The position numbers were made by a program, and so were the translations under genes. Positions 9,859-20,295 of a stretch of DNA of 36,189 bases are shown here, in pieces. Below the pieces are notes generated by a model that worked only from the letters and a program-made list of their open reading frames with translations, was not told where the DNA came from and made no database searches. The stretch comes from Chara braunii (Eukaryota > Streptophyta > Charophyceae > Charales > Characeae), in the NCBI GenBank assembly GCA_003427395.1, contig BFEA01000084.1, positions 2,479,083 through 2,515,271 of the forward strand, read 5' to 3'. Position 1 is the first letter of the stretch. Each line of letters starts with the position of its first letter.

Positions 9859-10680
9859 CTTGCCTGTATAGCCATGCCCAAACCCCAGGTCAAGGTTGCA
9901 GTACTAGCAGTTTGTGGAAGTGGACCGGACGCGGAGTCCTCTCTAGACGCTCTGCGGGATCCTTTGTTCTATATCAATATTTCTTTAGGAAGCTCTTTCG
10001 TAGATCTAGAAACTCTGCCTTGATAGCCCTCTGTGATTTCTTATGTAAATCTTCTGTTTTAGCCCCCTGAGAAGTTCAGGATTGGCCCGAGAACGAAACA
10101 ATGTCGGGCTCTACGCCGACTTCATGCTGCGCTAGGTGTTTTTGCTTCATGGCGACTTTGTCATCACAGTCATGATGAGGTTGTCGGGCTGCCATTCATG
10201 ATGATTCTACGAGACCCCCCTAGTGTGAAGATGGGTCGCACACTTCGATAACTATAGAATTTCATTTCGATCTCGTGGTTTCGAGACTGCGTGTGCGACC
10301 TCTGGCCTTCTCCTCCTCTCTCCTCCGCACCCCTCTTTGCTCCCCTTAGTGCGCCTCTAGGTTTTCTTTGTACCTCTTCCCCTCTTCTTCTTTCTGCTCC
10401 TTCTCTTCTCCTCTCCTATCAATCCATTATGATTTTTCATTATGTGTCGGAATTCTTTGATTTTTCACTCTTTTGGATGCATGTTACGAGCACTCTCTTG
10501 ATTGTTTTGATCGGAACCTACTGTTATATGGTTGCACGCTGCCGACGGGAAGATGAAGAGAAGTCGTTTCGCCAAGGACGTTGATGGAAACAGTTTTAAA
10601 ACCTCTTCTCTCCTCTATCTATGTTTCTGTCATGATTGGTTTGCGACCTATGGTGACGATGCACTGAGCCACACATGTAG

Positions 10681-10683
<3 letters not shown>
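9853..10683. other. No gene supported
   Basis: TGTCGGGCT occurs twice (about 10101 and 10183). A 97-residue plus frame at 10291-10584 has one hydrophobic segment, but nothing supports expression. No LTR or RNA gene could be defined. Confidence 0.4.

Positions 10684-10684
<1 letters not shown>

Positions 10685-10755
<71 letters not shown>
10685..10755. repeat. (GA)n microsatellite
   Basis: GA array immediately next to the hammerhead-containing repeat at 10757. Confidence 0.97.
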
Positions 10756-10760
<5 letters not shown>

Positions 10761-10783
10761 ACAACAAACGAGGGGTTGTGACA

Positions 10784-10841
10784 GACTGTTTTGTTGGAGT
10801 TTCACCCACTAACTCATCAGGAGGGTGAACCCTCTACAGTC
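10784..10841 (-). ncRNA. Hammerhead ribozyme (type III layout), decayed copy II
   Basis: On the minus strand: GACTGTA (stem III 5' strand and GUA cleavage triplet), GAGGGTTCACCCTC (stem I hairpin, 5 bp), CTGATGA (core, 10820-10814), a 21-nt stem II arm GTT...AAC, then AAAACAGTC. Stem III GACTGT/ACAGTC pairs over 6 bp. The core base G12 is A here (AAAA instead of GAAA), and stem II has a 4-nt bulge. G12 is the general base of hammerhead catalysis, so this copy is probably inactive. Confidence 0.7.
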
Positions 10842-11269
10842 TGCAGAGCCCCCAAACTGATGATACTGTTGAGCGATAATCCACCTTAACCCCAGTTGCG
10901 GTTAAGCATCAACAACTTCCCGACAACTGATACCCTGAGGTGGGCAGCAACCACTGCCTTCGTGAGTCCGTGTGACGAAAATCAAAGCAGAGCATGACTC
11001 GCCCACACCAGATGGAAGAATCTACAGACTGCAGGTTCACACCCCATCATAAGGCAACAACCCCCCATGAAACTAAAAAACAAATCTTCCATGGCCAGAA
11101 AATACACTCCAGACAGGCTGCTGGCACTACCGGTAGAGGCACCGCATGGCCCTGACCACTGTGGGTCAACCTGACCGGAGAAAACCGTAGCAGGGAGCTA
11201 CCGAAGTCGTAGAGTATATATCATCATTGAGAAATGTCTGGTGAAAGAGGACAGCAAATGAGGGGTTGT

Positions 11270-11320
11270 GACAAACCATTTCGTGGGAGTTTCACCGACT
11301 CATCAGGAGGCTGAAGCCTA
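11270..11320 (-). ncRNA. Hammerhead ribozyme, decayed copy III
   Basis: On the minus strand: GGCTTCAGCCTC, CTGATGA (11306-11300), GTCGGTGAAACTCCCAC (stem II with one C-C mismatch), GAAA (11282-11279). The core boxes are intact, but the cleavage triplet is replaced by A/T-rich sequence and stem III does not form. Non-functional relic of the family seen at 24541. Confidence 0.65.
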
Positions 11321-11412
11321 TATATGAAACTCCAACAAAACAGTCTGTCACAGCCTCTCTTGTTGTCCTGTATGCCTACGGTTCACCGGGCAGTTCTCCG
11401 TGATGATATATG

Positions 11413-12190
11413 GCATTGAAGCTGTCTTTAATCCGGAAAAGGGTTATATGGTTATAGACTTATAGTGGTCAAGATTATCACAGTCTTTTTAATTACAGAA
11501 TGTAATCCCTAGAAGAAGGTGAAGAAAACTAGTCTTAAATTGCCTAAAAGGTTGTTGTTTTTCACAAAACTAGTAGACCTAAAAGGTTACTATTGTCTTT
11601 CCCAGAAGGACTAGAATCTGCAAAAGCCACGCCAGTCTTTAACTGGATGTGTTAAAGGATGTAATCCTGAAGGCTAGTTTCTCGTACCCTGGGTCAGCCT
11701 ACCGTCGTCCCCCGAACAAACAATGTAGCCTTGTCGGACTGCCCGTATTGGACTGCAAAGATAGCTTGTATACATTAATGATCAGATGCCTGTGACGGAC
11801 TGAAAATATATCTTGTAGACATCCTTGATCAGGATGCATTGTGCTCAGGGGAGGATGATAGTACTTCGCCTAACTAGCTCCCCCTCAAAAGCCCACGGGT
11901 TGCTGAGGAGTGCAGGCGGGGTGGGTGAGTTCGTGCCTCACCCACTTTTAATACTCTATTGTTGAAGTTTCTCTCTTGGTCCTACGAGCAAAAGTCAACG
12001 GTCCCGAACTTTCTGGATATAGTATGTCATCATGGATATGGGCGAGCATTCAGCAGTGGATCGGGGAAAAAGAAAAAAGCAGTTGGTACTCGTCAAAATG
12101 ATGTATTCGGAAGCTATTCACTCAAAAATTTTAGGAATAAAAGAAAAAAGAAAATCACAAAATTGGGCTTGCTGACTTCAGAAGTTTGGA
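11413..12190. other. No gene recognised
   Basis: AT-rich sequence with local short repeats such as CCTAAAAGGTT (11550, 11580). Nothing further supported. Confidence 0.4.
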
Positions 12191-12525
12191 TTGGATATAC
12201 TTTATCTGGTGATATACTGCTCAGGGGCTATTGATTAGCATTGACTACGTTTTCTTAGCCCAACCTTTTCATGAAAAAATAGGGCGCCTTTTCCTTTGCT
12301 GGGAAGGATTGGATGTACTGTATGCGGTAATGGAATTTCGAATGGATATACCTATACTGTATTGGGGGCAAGGCGTGGAGGTTTGGGATGGATATACTGT
12401 ATCTAGGGTGAGGTCCCACTTGCATGGATTAAGAGATTCTGGCCGTTGATCAAATTCATGATCTACGGCAAGTATGTCCTAATGCATGCCAGTGTGACCT
12501 TGGGCCGGCTGATATACTGTTTAGT
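12191..12525 (+). repeat. Irregular GGATATACTGTAT motif repeats
   Basis: Variants of GGATATACTGTATC occur near 12193, 12208, 12311, 12343, 12388 and 12510 at unequal spacing. This may be a decayed tandem array. Confidence 0.35.
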
Positions 12526-13792
12526 TGTATTGACTTAATCTTGTCCTAAGCTTTTTTTTTCGTTTGTTTGTTTTTCTGGATGAAAGTATCCTGCAAAGAT
12601 TAGGAAAAAGGAAAGGGTAAAGTACAAGAAGAGCCTGCTCAAGTTTAGGAGCGCAAAAAACTAGCCTGGTTGAAATGCACCAAGATGTCCGGATGGGCAA
12701 GTCCGTGATCTGAACCTGGACGATCCGCTGCCCAAGTACGTAACCTAACCTGGACATGTGTATGCTCATATGCATTTGAGTCAGGCTAGTTTTTTGCTGC
12801 AAAACTTGTAAAAGGATTATTTTTGCTTCCCGAACACCCCTCCACCTTCACCCCTTCCAACCAACCTACTTCCCTCCTCCCCCCTCCCCCCCCAAGAAAA
12901 AGAAGACATGGCCTTTCACAAACAAGATGACGTGTCCCCTCAAGTCATCACACACGGGGCCTTGCTCCACTACCTTCAGCATGCACAAAAGACAAGAAGT
13001 ATGGTGGCGTATCTTTCCATGTTCTAGCAGAAGATTCATTCGCCTTTTGCACATTTGGATAGTAGTGGAGCGAGACCCGTGGTTACGCCAGCACAGGCCC
13101 ACCCCGACTACCGCTTTCACCCCGCTTTCACCCGGATAGAATGCCGGGCCCTAATAGCTGTATTTGGGCCAAGGCCCAAGGTCGTAACGTTTGGTCCAAG
13201 TCTAGATTCAGGGGTCAGAAGTCGCACCTCTTGTCGTAGAGGGGTCTGAGAAAAGTCCTTAGGTCAACTGGTACAGGGTCCAGGGTCAAATGAGACTGCC
13301 TGTACCCACCACGCCAGGTATTTGACACCAGGAAAATCAGGAAGCAGGACGAAACCAGGGAAGAGTAGGGCGAGATTCAGAGATTTCTCAGGAGTCAACC
13401 ACCACTACAGATCTGATGCACAATCACAATGCTGTCTGTACTGCTTCAGAAGTCTCCAGGCTGTACTGGGGCCTGGCACATAGTTGCTATAGCAAAGCCG
13501 GGCCGCTCAGATCGAGAAATCTGCGCACTCGTAGGAGGCAAACTGAGGTAGGCCAAGACTGGTCAAGTCTACAAAAGAGTTGCCTTCCCTAGCGGCTCGC
13601 TGCAACTGATTCATTCTGCCTTGCATATGCTGGTGGCCAGAACGCTGCTGATCGGAAGAGGTAGAGAGAGGAGACTGGTGCAAGTGGGAGGAAGATAGGG
13701 CCAGCCCAGAAAAGAGGAGGAAGAACTGAGCTATAGGAAGGAAGGGTGCCTGTGCGCCATAGCTGTAGGATAGAGGTAGGGCGCGCGCGCGC

Positions 13793-13794
<2 letters not shown>
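12526..13794. other. No gene recognised
   Basis: A segment at about 13018-13065 (AGAAGATTCATTCG, TTTGC, CAT) resembles 7855-7895, suggesting a further dispersed repeat. No supported frame. Confidence 0.4.
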
Positions 13795-13853
<59 letters not shown>

Positions 13854-13854
13854 N

Positions 13855-13894
<40 letters not shown>

Positions 13895-13900
13895 GAGAGG
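13795..13900. repeat. (GA)n microsatellite
   Basis: GA array with one N at 13854, preceded by a (GC)n octet. Confidence 0.97.
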
Positions 13901-13930
13901 AGCTTACCTTACCTTACCTGTTGGCCACAT

Positions 13931-14306
13931 ATGGTTAATAGGTGGTGTCATTTTCGGCGAATTTTTCACCGAAACTGCCATTTCCACGAATTGTTTTTTT
14001 TTTTTGTTGTTGTTTGTTTTTTTGTGCGATATGTATGTGCTTTAGGGTATATCTGTATTCAGTTTTGGATCAACAACAAAAAAGTTGGCAAAAACACCGA
14101 ATTCGGAGAACAAATTGGCGAACTCCGAAAGCTACTCCGAATAGGGTTTTATAGTGCTTTTTAGTTTTTTTTTTCATTTTTTTTGCCTCTTTTTTTTTTT
14201 TGGTGTTTGTATTACGAGCCTGCATTATTTGTTCGCTAATTTTTTGACGACATTGCTTGTGGTGGTGCGCCGAAAAACACCGAATTTTTGGTCTTCCATT
14301 AACCAT
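13931..14306 (+). mobile_element. Terminal-inverted-repeat element (MITE-like), copy 1
   Basis: The ends are inverted: ATGGTTAAT at 13931 and its complement ATTAACCAT ending at 14306. TTCGGCG and ACACCGAA-type motifs follow inward on both sides. The interior is AT-rich with GTTTTGGATCAACAA, AAAAGTTGGC and TTTTATAGTGCTTTTTAG, and has no transposase frame. A second copy on the other strand at 33923-34311 shares both ends and interior. The element is about 376 bp, so it is a non-autonomous DNA element; the target-site duplication is not clear. Confidence 0.65.
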
Positions 14307-14397
14307 CTCTCATTATCTGCGGTTCATATTAGGAGTCCGAAGGAAGGCAGGCGCCAACCTCCATAGCCAAGCTGTGATGCTGAGGCCGGGGGCCACG

Positions 14398-14605
14398 ATC
14401 TGGTACCTGCAGAGAGACTTCATTAGTGTCATCAGGGAGGGAGATTGCATGCTGGGGTGACGAGTGGTGGTGAAGGTCCTGGAGGTGAAGGGGGAATTGA
14501 AGAGCCGTTCAATTATATTATTGATTAGTAATGAAATTGCCCCCCTCCTCTCTACTGCTTGCTCCTTATTGTGGGACATCATTGAGTGAGCTTCCTGACT
14601 TATTC
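14398..14605. repeat. Left copy of artificial 208-bp duplication
   Basis: Identical to 14644-14851 on the other side of a Tn5 junction adapter. This is the pattern expected when a circularised mate-pair fragment is read through, so it is probably not a genomic duplication. Confidence 0.9.
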
Positions 14606-14643
14606 CTGTCTCTTATACACATCTAGATGTGTATAAGAGACAG
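14606..14643. other. Nextera mate-pair junction adapter (artefact)
   Basis: CTGTCTCTTATACACATCT is followed directly by its reverse complement, the 38-bp junction made when Tn5-tagged ends are circularised. Its translation gives the known contaminant peptide CLLYTSRCV. Confidence 0.98.
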
Positions 14644-14851
14644 ATCTGGTACCTGCAGAGAGACTTCATTAGTGTCATCAGGGAGGGAGATTGCATGCTG
14701 GGGTGACGAGTGGTGGTGAAGGTCCTGGAGGTGAAGGGGGAATTGAAGAGCCGTTCAATTATATTATTGATTAGTAATGAAATTGCCCCCCTCCTCTCTA
14801 CTGCTTGCTCCTTATTGTGGGACATCATTGAGTGAGCTTCCTGACTTATTC
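14644..14851. repeat. Right copy of artificial 208-bp duplication
   Basis: Exact repeat of 14398-14605; see that entry. Confidence 0.9.
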
Positions 14852-15061
14852 TTTCTTTCTTTTTTCTTTTTTTTCCTTTTTTTTTTTGATAAAACAGGTC
14901 GAGAATTAATGAGTGAGGTTGAGGGAGAGAGTGACCATACTTGAGTGTGTGCTTGGGTGCCCGTAGCCAGTCCTTGTCGAAGAGAACAATCTTGAAAAAT
15001 AAATAAATGAATAAATAAATAAATAAAAATAAAAATGAACAGATCGTTATGGGGCTGGCTC

Positions 15062-15205
15062 CTTTCCATTATGGGGAGTGTCAGTCCGGTTCCTATTCCC
15101 CCGGCAAGTCAAAATTGAATACAACATGAAACGGACACACACCTCCTTCCGTATGGCCGAAGGACCCCTGATCAGCATTGATTGCTTCCCTGGAGGAGGA
15201 TCGAC
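15062..15205 (-). repeat. Shared retroelement 3'-tail module, copy e
   Basis: The minus strand reads GACTTGCCGGGGGAATAGG, then AACCGGACTG and CCCCATAATGG. Its upstream part (to 15205) also matches the copy at 22800-22945, giving about 130 bp of shared sequence. It lies on the same strand as the minus-strand LINE, roughly 300 bases beyond that LINE's last coding segment, so it may be that LINE's true 3' end. Confidence 0.55.
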
Positions 15206-15403
15206 TGTCAGCTTGCTTTGCCCACTTGTTTTTCTCAGGCGCCATCCAGGGCCTGTCAGATAGATCTATGCAGAACTAGAAAAGTGGAAGGATCCGCTAC
15301 CAGCCGTGTATCTGAGTCTTTCTCCTCTCCCGCTCGTCCAACTGTCTCTGCTGTTGCTCAACAAGATATTGCCTCTTCCTGGGGTTCTTGGCTTGGCATA
15401 ACC

Positions 15404-17625
15404 TCATGACTCGGCCTGGCACCACTTCTTCCATCTCAGTCTGTTATCTGTGGGGGTGGCGATCTTTCCCTTTAGGAGCCAATCTCTCTGGAATGTGCGT
15501 CTCTTGCTTGCTTGTCCTTCTGGTCTGTGTTTCATAGGAACCACTATGTTTTGCCATCTGCTTTGGATTTCAGTCTCCACCATACTCAGCAGTGGAGACC
15601 ACATTTCTTCTCGTGCCACCCCTGCTCCCTTGATTGTCAATGTGCATCTGCGTTTCCATATGACCCAGAGTGCCAATTTCCTGTGCAGATTGAAACAGAC
15701 TTCCCTGCTTCCCTTGATGTTACTGGGTGTGTTAGCGAAGAGTAGGATAGTTAGCGGGGGGATGTTGGGAGGTGGTGTTATGAAGAGGTTCCAGAATCTT
15801 GTTCCAGATCCAGGTCTCTTCCAGACAGAAGAGAAGGCAGTGGGGTATGTCTTTGGGAACGTTGTTGTTACACAGCATGCAGGATGCTGAGCTGTCTGGG
15901 TCTGAGTGTTTCCTTCTCTCGTGAAGCCATTGGTTGACAGGGACGGCTGCTTGAGCTATGAGCTACTGCATAATACGGGTTCTCACCGGTCCGATGAGAA
16001 GATATTTTGTCCATGGGATGGTGAGGGGGGTCTCGGATTCTAAGTGGAGGATGTTTCTCCACTTCGTCACCAGCCTGGGGTTCGGGTCTGTGGTCTACAG
16101 TCCGAGGTCGTACCCGAACTTTACATCGTATTCTGTTATCGTTCTTGACTTCCCGGTGGTGCCCTGTTCCCATATCCACCCCTTTGGTTCGAATTCGAGC
16201 TCGTCAATTCTGAGTTCTGGTTGGAAGATGATCCACGGCTTGCTGTGAGAGATTCTAAACTTCCTAAGCAAGAAGGTTTCTACCCGTTCGTTCTGTGGTG
16301 TTTTGTTTTTAGCTTCTAGTTCGTACAGACTGCGATTGGTGATGTGATATGATATGAAGTTGGCCTGGTAGCTGGTTGGATCTGGTCTAGATATGAAGCG
16401 GTAGGCTCTTGTTGGAGGGGTCTGGGAGATGGGTAGTCTCCTGGTTTCCACGTGTTTCTCTCTTAGGAGGGTCGTCCACAGGGGAGGGATGCTTTGGTGG
16501 ATTTCCGCTACGTCGGTGCTCATGGAGTGACAACCTTTCAGGGAGGTCCGGAGTTCTTGGTCGGATAGCCAGTCCAGTCTCCTCGGACCATAGATTTTTG
16601 ACCTGCCATACTCCTCTCTCTACCCAAGATAGCCATCTGCGGTCTTTTGCCCGGAGGGTCCAGGGTTTGCCCTCTGTGTCTTTGATGCAAGGATTGCAGA
16701 ACAGGGGCTGCTTGAGGACTTCCTCTTTGTTGCTCGGTGTCCCTCTCTTGTTTGGCAACAATCGGCGCCAAGCCTTCAGAATCGGTGTCCAAGAGGTGTT
16801 GGGTGTGGCATTGGGCTGAGTAGACGGTGCTTGCTGGGTTTTCATCATTGATCTCTCTAATTTGAGCGACCAGTCTTTGGCCATGATCCAGAACAGGCCG
16901 CTCATGTTAGGTGGAGAGGTTATAGGTGCCAGGTTACTTATGCTGTGCCAGTTTAGTCCAGGGAAGCGATTGTTTGGTTAGGATCTTGACTCTCCATTTC
17001 ATCTGAAGGGCGATCGCTTCCTGTTTTGGGTCAATGAGGCCTAGACCCCCTTCATTCGGTTTCCTGATGACGATTTGCCAAGCCACTTTGTTCATGGAGG
17101 AGGTTCTGTTGGGGTCTCCGGTCCACAGGAAACATCTGGCCCTAGCCTTCGGGCTCTTCAGGTCGTCATCGGGTGGGGACCATATGGATGTCATGTACCA
17201 TAGCGTGGAGAATATTGCCGTGTTAATGATCAGTGCTCTGCCCAGCAGAGAAGCCTGGCCTTTTCTGCAGGGAGCTAGGGTGGTTATTGCTCTGGCGATT
17301 AAATTCTCCCCCATCCCTTGCCAGATGCCGTCTTTGTTGATCATGATGCCCAGATACCGGAGTGCTTGGTCGCCCGTGGACCCTGACATTGGGATGGATA
17401 GGTCTGGGGGTTGGGGGGGGGGGGGTTCTGCTAACCACCAGCCTTTCGTTTAGACCAGTTCACCTTCACTTCTAATGCGAGTCGGAAGGCTTCCATAACT
17501 CTGACCAGGGCTCAAAAGGAGGGATTGTTTGCGCGGATGAGAACCGTGAGGCTATCAGCGAACATCAGCGCAGTGGGTAGGGCGAAGTCATGAAGGGGAC
17601 TGTATTTCTGTTCGGTGAGGCGGTC
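15404..17625 (-). pseudogene. LINE ORF2 (RT palm end to C-terminus), 5'-truncated and broken
   Basis: Reading down the minus strand: ALMFADSLTVLI at 17562 region is RT motif C, but the usual F/Y-A-D-D is F-A-D-S. Then come FRLALEVKVNW, ALRYLGIMINKDG, GRALIINTAIFSTLWYM and EGGLGLIDPKQEAIALQ (thumb/connection), WLSWVERGVWQVKNLW, a zinc-binding zf-RVT relic (C-x2-C ... H-C-L-L-F-C) near 15880-15800, and a C-terminal LWVIWKRRC segment ending at 15404. In-frame stops (for example 17512-17514) and several frame changes interrupt it. The order is that of plant L1-type ORF2. The loss of everything upstream of motif C indicates 5' truncation on insertion, and the lost second Asp means the enzyme would be inactive. 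Confidence 0.8.
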
Positions 17626-17712
17626 TCAGACTATGTGGCTCTTACATGCTAGGAACACAGAGGCACGCCGACCGCAATCGTAGAGGCATTGCCGTTCCGG
17701 CCCATCTACAAA

Positions 17713-17898
17713 TTAGACATGACATGTCAGGTGCCGTAGATGAGTGCAGTATTGTCTGTCATCATACGTAGGAAAACAGAAACTCGCATGGGCTATCCCT
17801 TCATAATCCTCACAGCACAAGGCATGTAACCCACATGCTAGCTGAAACTCTGCCAGGTCATCACAATCATCACAATTAAGCCTTGAGCAAGTTCTATT
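17713..17898 (-). pseudogene. Cys-rich putative zinc-binding module, copy 2
   Basis: An open minus-strand stretch reads NCDDCDDLAEFQLACGLHAL, then CCEDYEGIAHASFC and a further Cys/His-containing segment, with a stop at 17715. The pattern C-x2-C-x9-C-x2-H-x2-C-x3-Y-E-G-x4-A-S-x-C closely repeats the module in the frame at 18067-18708. No known domain recognised with confidence; the spacing suggests a zinc finger. It could be an exon or part of a mobile-element protein. Confidence 0.4.
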
Positions 17899-18066
17899 GG
17901 TTTCCCCAGTATTTATTCCCTCTCTATGGCAGATGTCGATGGGGATTGATCCAAAGCCAGGATGTTTAGCTGCTGCAGGAATTGGTGTGCAACAGCTTGC
18001 CCTGGTGGTTATAACCTTTCAGTACAGCGCTCTGTTGTTGGTGCATATGATGGTCTATTTTTGTCC

Positions 18067-18708
18067 TCAAGCTGCTGCATCTGTCGTTCGTCTGGCAAGG
18101 ATGAAGGAGACCCGATTGCGATTGCAGCAGGTGTGTGTATGCCCATCGTTGCATGTGGGACATGCTAAGAGAGGGTGTGGTCCACCCAGCAGAGACACAT
18201 ACTTTCTATGACAGCTTCCTGGAAACATTGATGACACATGCCATGTCAGAAGGAAAGCAAGCTGACGTTCACAACTGTTTAGGCATGGCATGTGAAGGCC
18301 ACAGCGGCATACTGGGCAAGTAATTAGGGGGTGGGAGGGACGAGTACAAGACAAAGGGTCGCAGTTTTCGCGGCAGAGGCTGGCAGTGACCATCCCTTCA
18401 TAGTGTTCGGAGCAAAGACTATGCTGCGTGCATGCCAACCGCACTGTAGCCGTGTGATGACAGAACGGGATGGCACAGCTATCATTCTCTGGAGAGGCTC
18501 CTTGAATGTCCGTAGTAGACTCCGTCCGATCTACACAGGGCTCTGCCCCCCCCCAAGCCCCACCCACCGCACCAGTCATATGAGACAACGAAGGAGGGGA
18601 TAGACCAGTCGGAAACATGGGAGAAGATATTATCGAAAGCCAAAAACTGCCTCTATATCTTCTTTTCAATGCATGGCTGATCGATTCCCCGCCACACCGA
18701 GGACTCAA
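18067..18708 (-). CDS. Cys/His-rich hypothetical protein (possible zinc-binding)
   Basis: A 213-residue frame. Its N-terminal 75 residues are Ser/Gly/Pro-rich with no domain. From about residue 80 it reads CAIPFCHHTATVRLACTQHS then LCSEHYEGMVTASLC, i.e. C-x4-C-x9-C-x2-H-x2-C-x3-YEG-x4-AS-x-C. Later come CPVCRCGLHMPC and CPTCNDGHTHTCC. A diverged copy of the first module lies 560 bp downstream on the same strand, so the Cys pattern is repeated and probably selected. Paired C-x2-C and C-x2-H motifs suggest zinc binding, possibly RING- or B-box-like, but no family is assigned. No promoter or splice structure was confirmed; it may be one exon of a larger gene or a decayed copy. Confidence 0.4.
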   Translation of the reverse strand: MSPRCGGESISHALKRRYRGSFWLSIISSPMFPTGLSPPSLSHMTGAVGGAWGGAEPCVDRTESTTDIQGASPENDSCAIPFCHHTATVRLACTQHSLCSEHYEGMVTASLCRENCDPLSCTRPSHPLITCPVCRCGLHMPCLNSCERQLAFLLTWHVSSMFPGSCHRKYVSLLGGPHPLLACPTCNDGHTHTCCNRNRVSFILARRTTDAAA

Positions 18709-18807
18709 GGAGGGACAATCCGAGAAGAGAGCGGTTGTCGAACGTCACCATTGGTGCACGCTCAGGAATTTTGTGGCCATTCATCGAAAAGAGCGTGGTG
18801 ATGGGCT

Positions 18808-18905
18808 ACGTGGCATTCTGCGGGTTCACCCGTGCGGTCGAAACGACATTGAAGGCCACGTGGCGTTTGTGCCGGTTCACCCCTGCAGTTGGAACGACAC
18901 CGAAT
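18808..18905. repeat. 49-bp tandem duplication
   Basis: Two adjacent copies share ACGTGGC, GGTTCACCC, TGC and GAACGACA-like segments (18808-18856 and 18857-18905), moderately diverged. Confidence 0.6.
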
Positions 18906-20290
18906 GAAACGGGGTGAAGACATCTCTAAAAAGAAAGATAAAAAAGTGATAAAAAAATAATCCAACGTACGGATCTGTATGCATGCTGATGAACAGCAGT
19001 ATGGTCGGGCCATTTTCATGTCCTATCCATTGGACAGAGGCGCAGGCCGAAGTGCCACTTTCGGAGAGTACCACCCACAGTCCCAAGAAACACCGAAACA
19101 ACTCTTCCGCCCGCCAGCCTCGGCAAGGCTTGGCGCACAAGGCCTATTTAGGCTCGGCATAAAGTGGCTCGGAAGTACCGGTGGTTTAAACTGGCGGCCT
19201 CCAGCAGGGCTGACCACAGCGGGTTGGAGGTCGAGGGTCAGGTGGAAAATGATGTTTGACACTTTTTTTTCTCCAGGTGCAGTGTTGGTGAGAACCACCA
19301 GTTCAGTAGGGCCTGTTTGCCAATCCGGATTGTACACAGACTCTGGCCTTCATGGCCTTTGCCACCTGAATGGTCAGGCCCATCGGGTCACAACGATGGG
19401 CGGTTTTGTTTTCCGAGCAACTTTTCCCTAATTATTTCCATGACATGCCAGAAGCTCCCCTACACCAATGATTGGTTTTAGAATCTTTCACAAAAGGAGA
19501 TGAGAGTGGAAAGTCGCCAAATTTAGGGCTTTCAAACGTTTGTGAATCCCTCACTACCCGTGTAGGCCAAAGCAGATTGTGGCCTCCATGTAGTGCACCT
19601 GCAGCAGCCTCGCTAGGTACACAGCCTGTTGGTTTGACTGAATGTGGCTGTGAATGGTATCCTTGAAGAGCACCCACCTCTGGAGTTTTTCTGAGGTCCC
19701 GACCTGTACGCGAAATTGAGAGGAAAACATGGAAATTTCAGAAGAAACAAAAAGCTAAAAATAGTTGTATCAAAGTTGTTCTCCATCTTTGCGGAGAAGG
19801 TCACAGTAGCTAAGGGAGAAAGAAAAATGTTATGAGCCCCCAATTGAAAACTGCCCTTCTCCCAAAATAGGTGGGTCTTATTTCTTATTTCTTTTTTTTT
19901 CTGGCGCGGGTGGGGGGGAAGGAGGTATTGCAAGTAGGCTCTCAATGCAGATGCCCAGGATCACTCTGGCCGGGCTAATTTTGTTCTTTCACGAGAGGGC
20001 TATTTCTGCACCCCGCCTGAAAGTTAAGATTGTTAAGTCATTGACTGATCACAGTCGTCCTAGGGTTCTACGAAATACTTCTCCCATTTATAAATACAAA
20101 TCTAACGGCAAAAGACCCTTCTGCCACATTCCGTGCATTCGGGCCACACTAGTTTCATCCTTTCATAAGGGTCTTGCCACATACATACCAAGCATATTCG
20201 ATACTTCGCATTCCCACCAACCAGAAGCCGGAAGTATTTTGACTACTGAACAGATGGGAGTTATTTCTTTCACTTTTTTTTCCTTGTTTT
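18906..20290. other. No gene recognised
   Basis: Mixed-composition sequence. Frames at 18979-19431 (+) and 19613-20394 (both strands) carry no recognisable domain. Confidence 0.4.
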
Positions 20291-20295
20291 ACACA

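Larger units (their letters stand above)
10757..11412. repeat. Hammerhead-bearing repeat cluster with inverted partial copy
   Basis: A 75-bp segment is present in two direct copies (10757-10828 and 11248-11315, about 490 bp apart), both holding a minus-strand hammerhead. A third partial copy lies inverted right after the second: minus-strand 11294-11214 matches plus-strand 11325-11412, sharing TGAAACTCC, TTGTCACA, a TTCACC segment and TGATGATATAT. The result is a head-to-head foldback with about 85-bp arms. Confidence 0.75.

Noticed and set aside
10291-10584. 97-residue frame with one hydrophobic segment
   Set aside because: A single hydrophobic stretch in a pyrimidine-rich strand is expected by chance; no supporting signal.
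14398-14851. Segmental duplication or Tn5 insertion
   Set aside because: The central sequence is the 38-bp Nextera mate-pair junction, so the structure is a library artefact.
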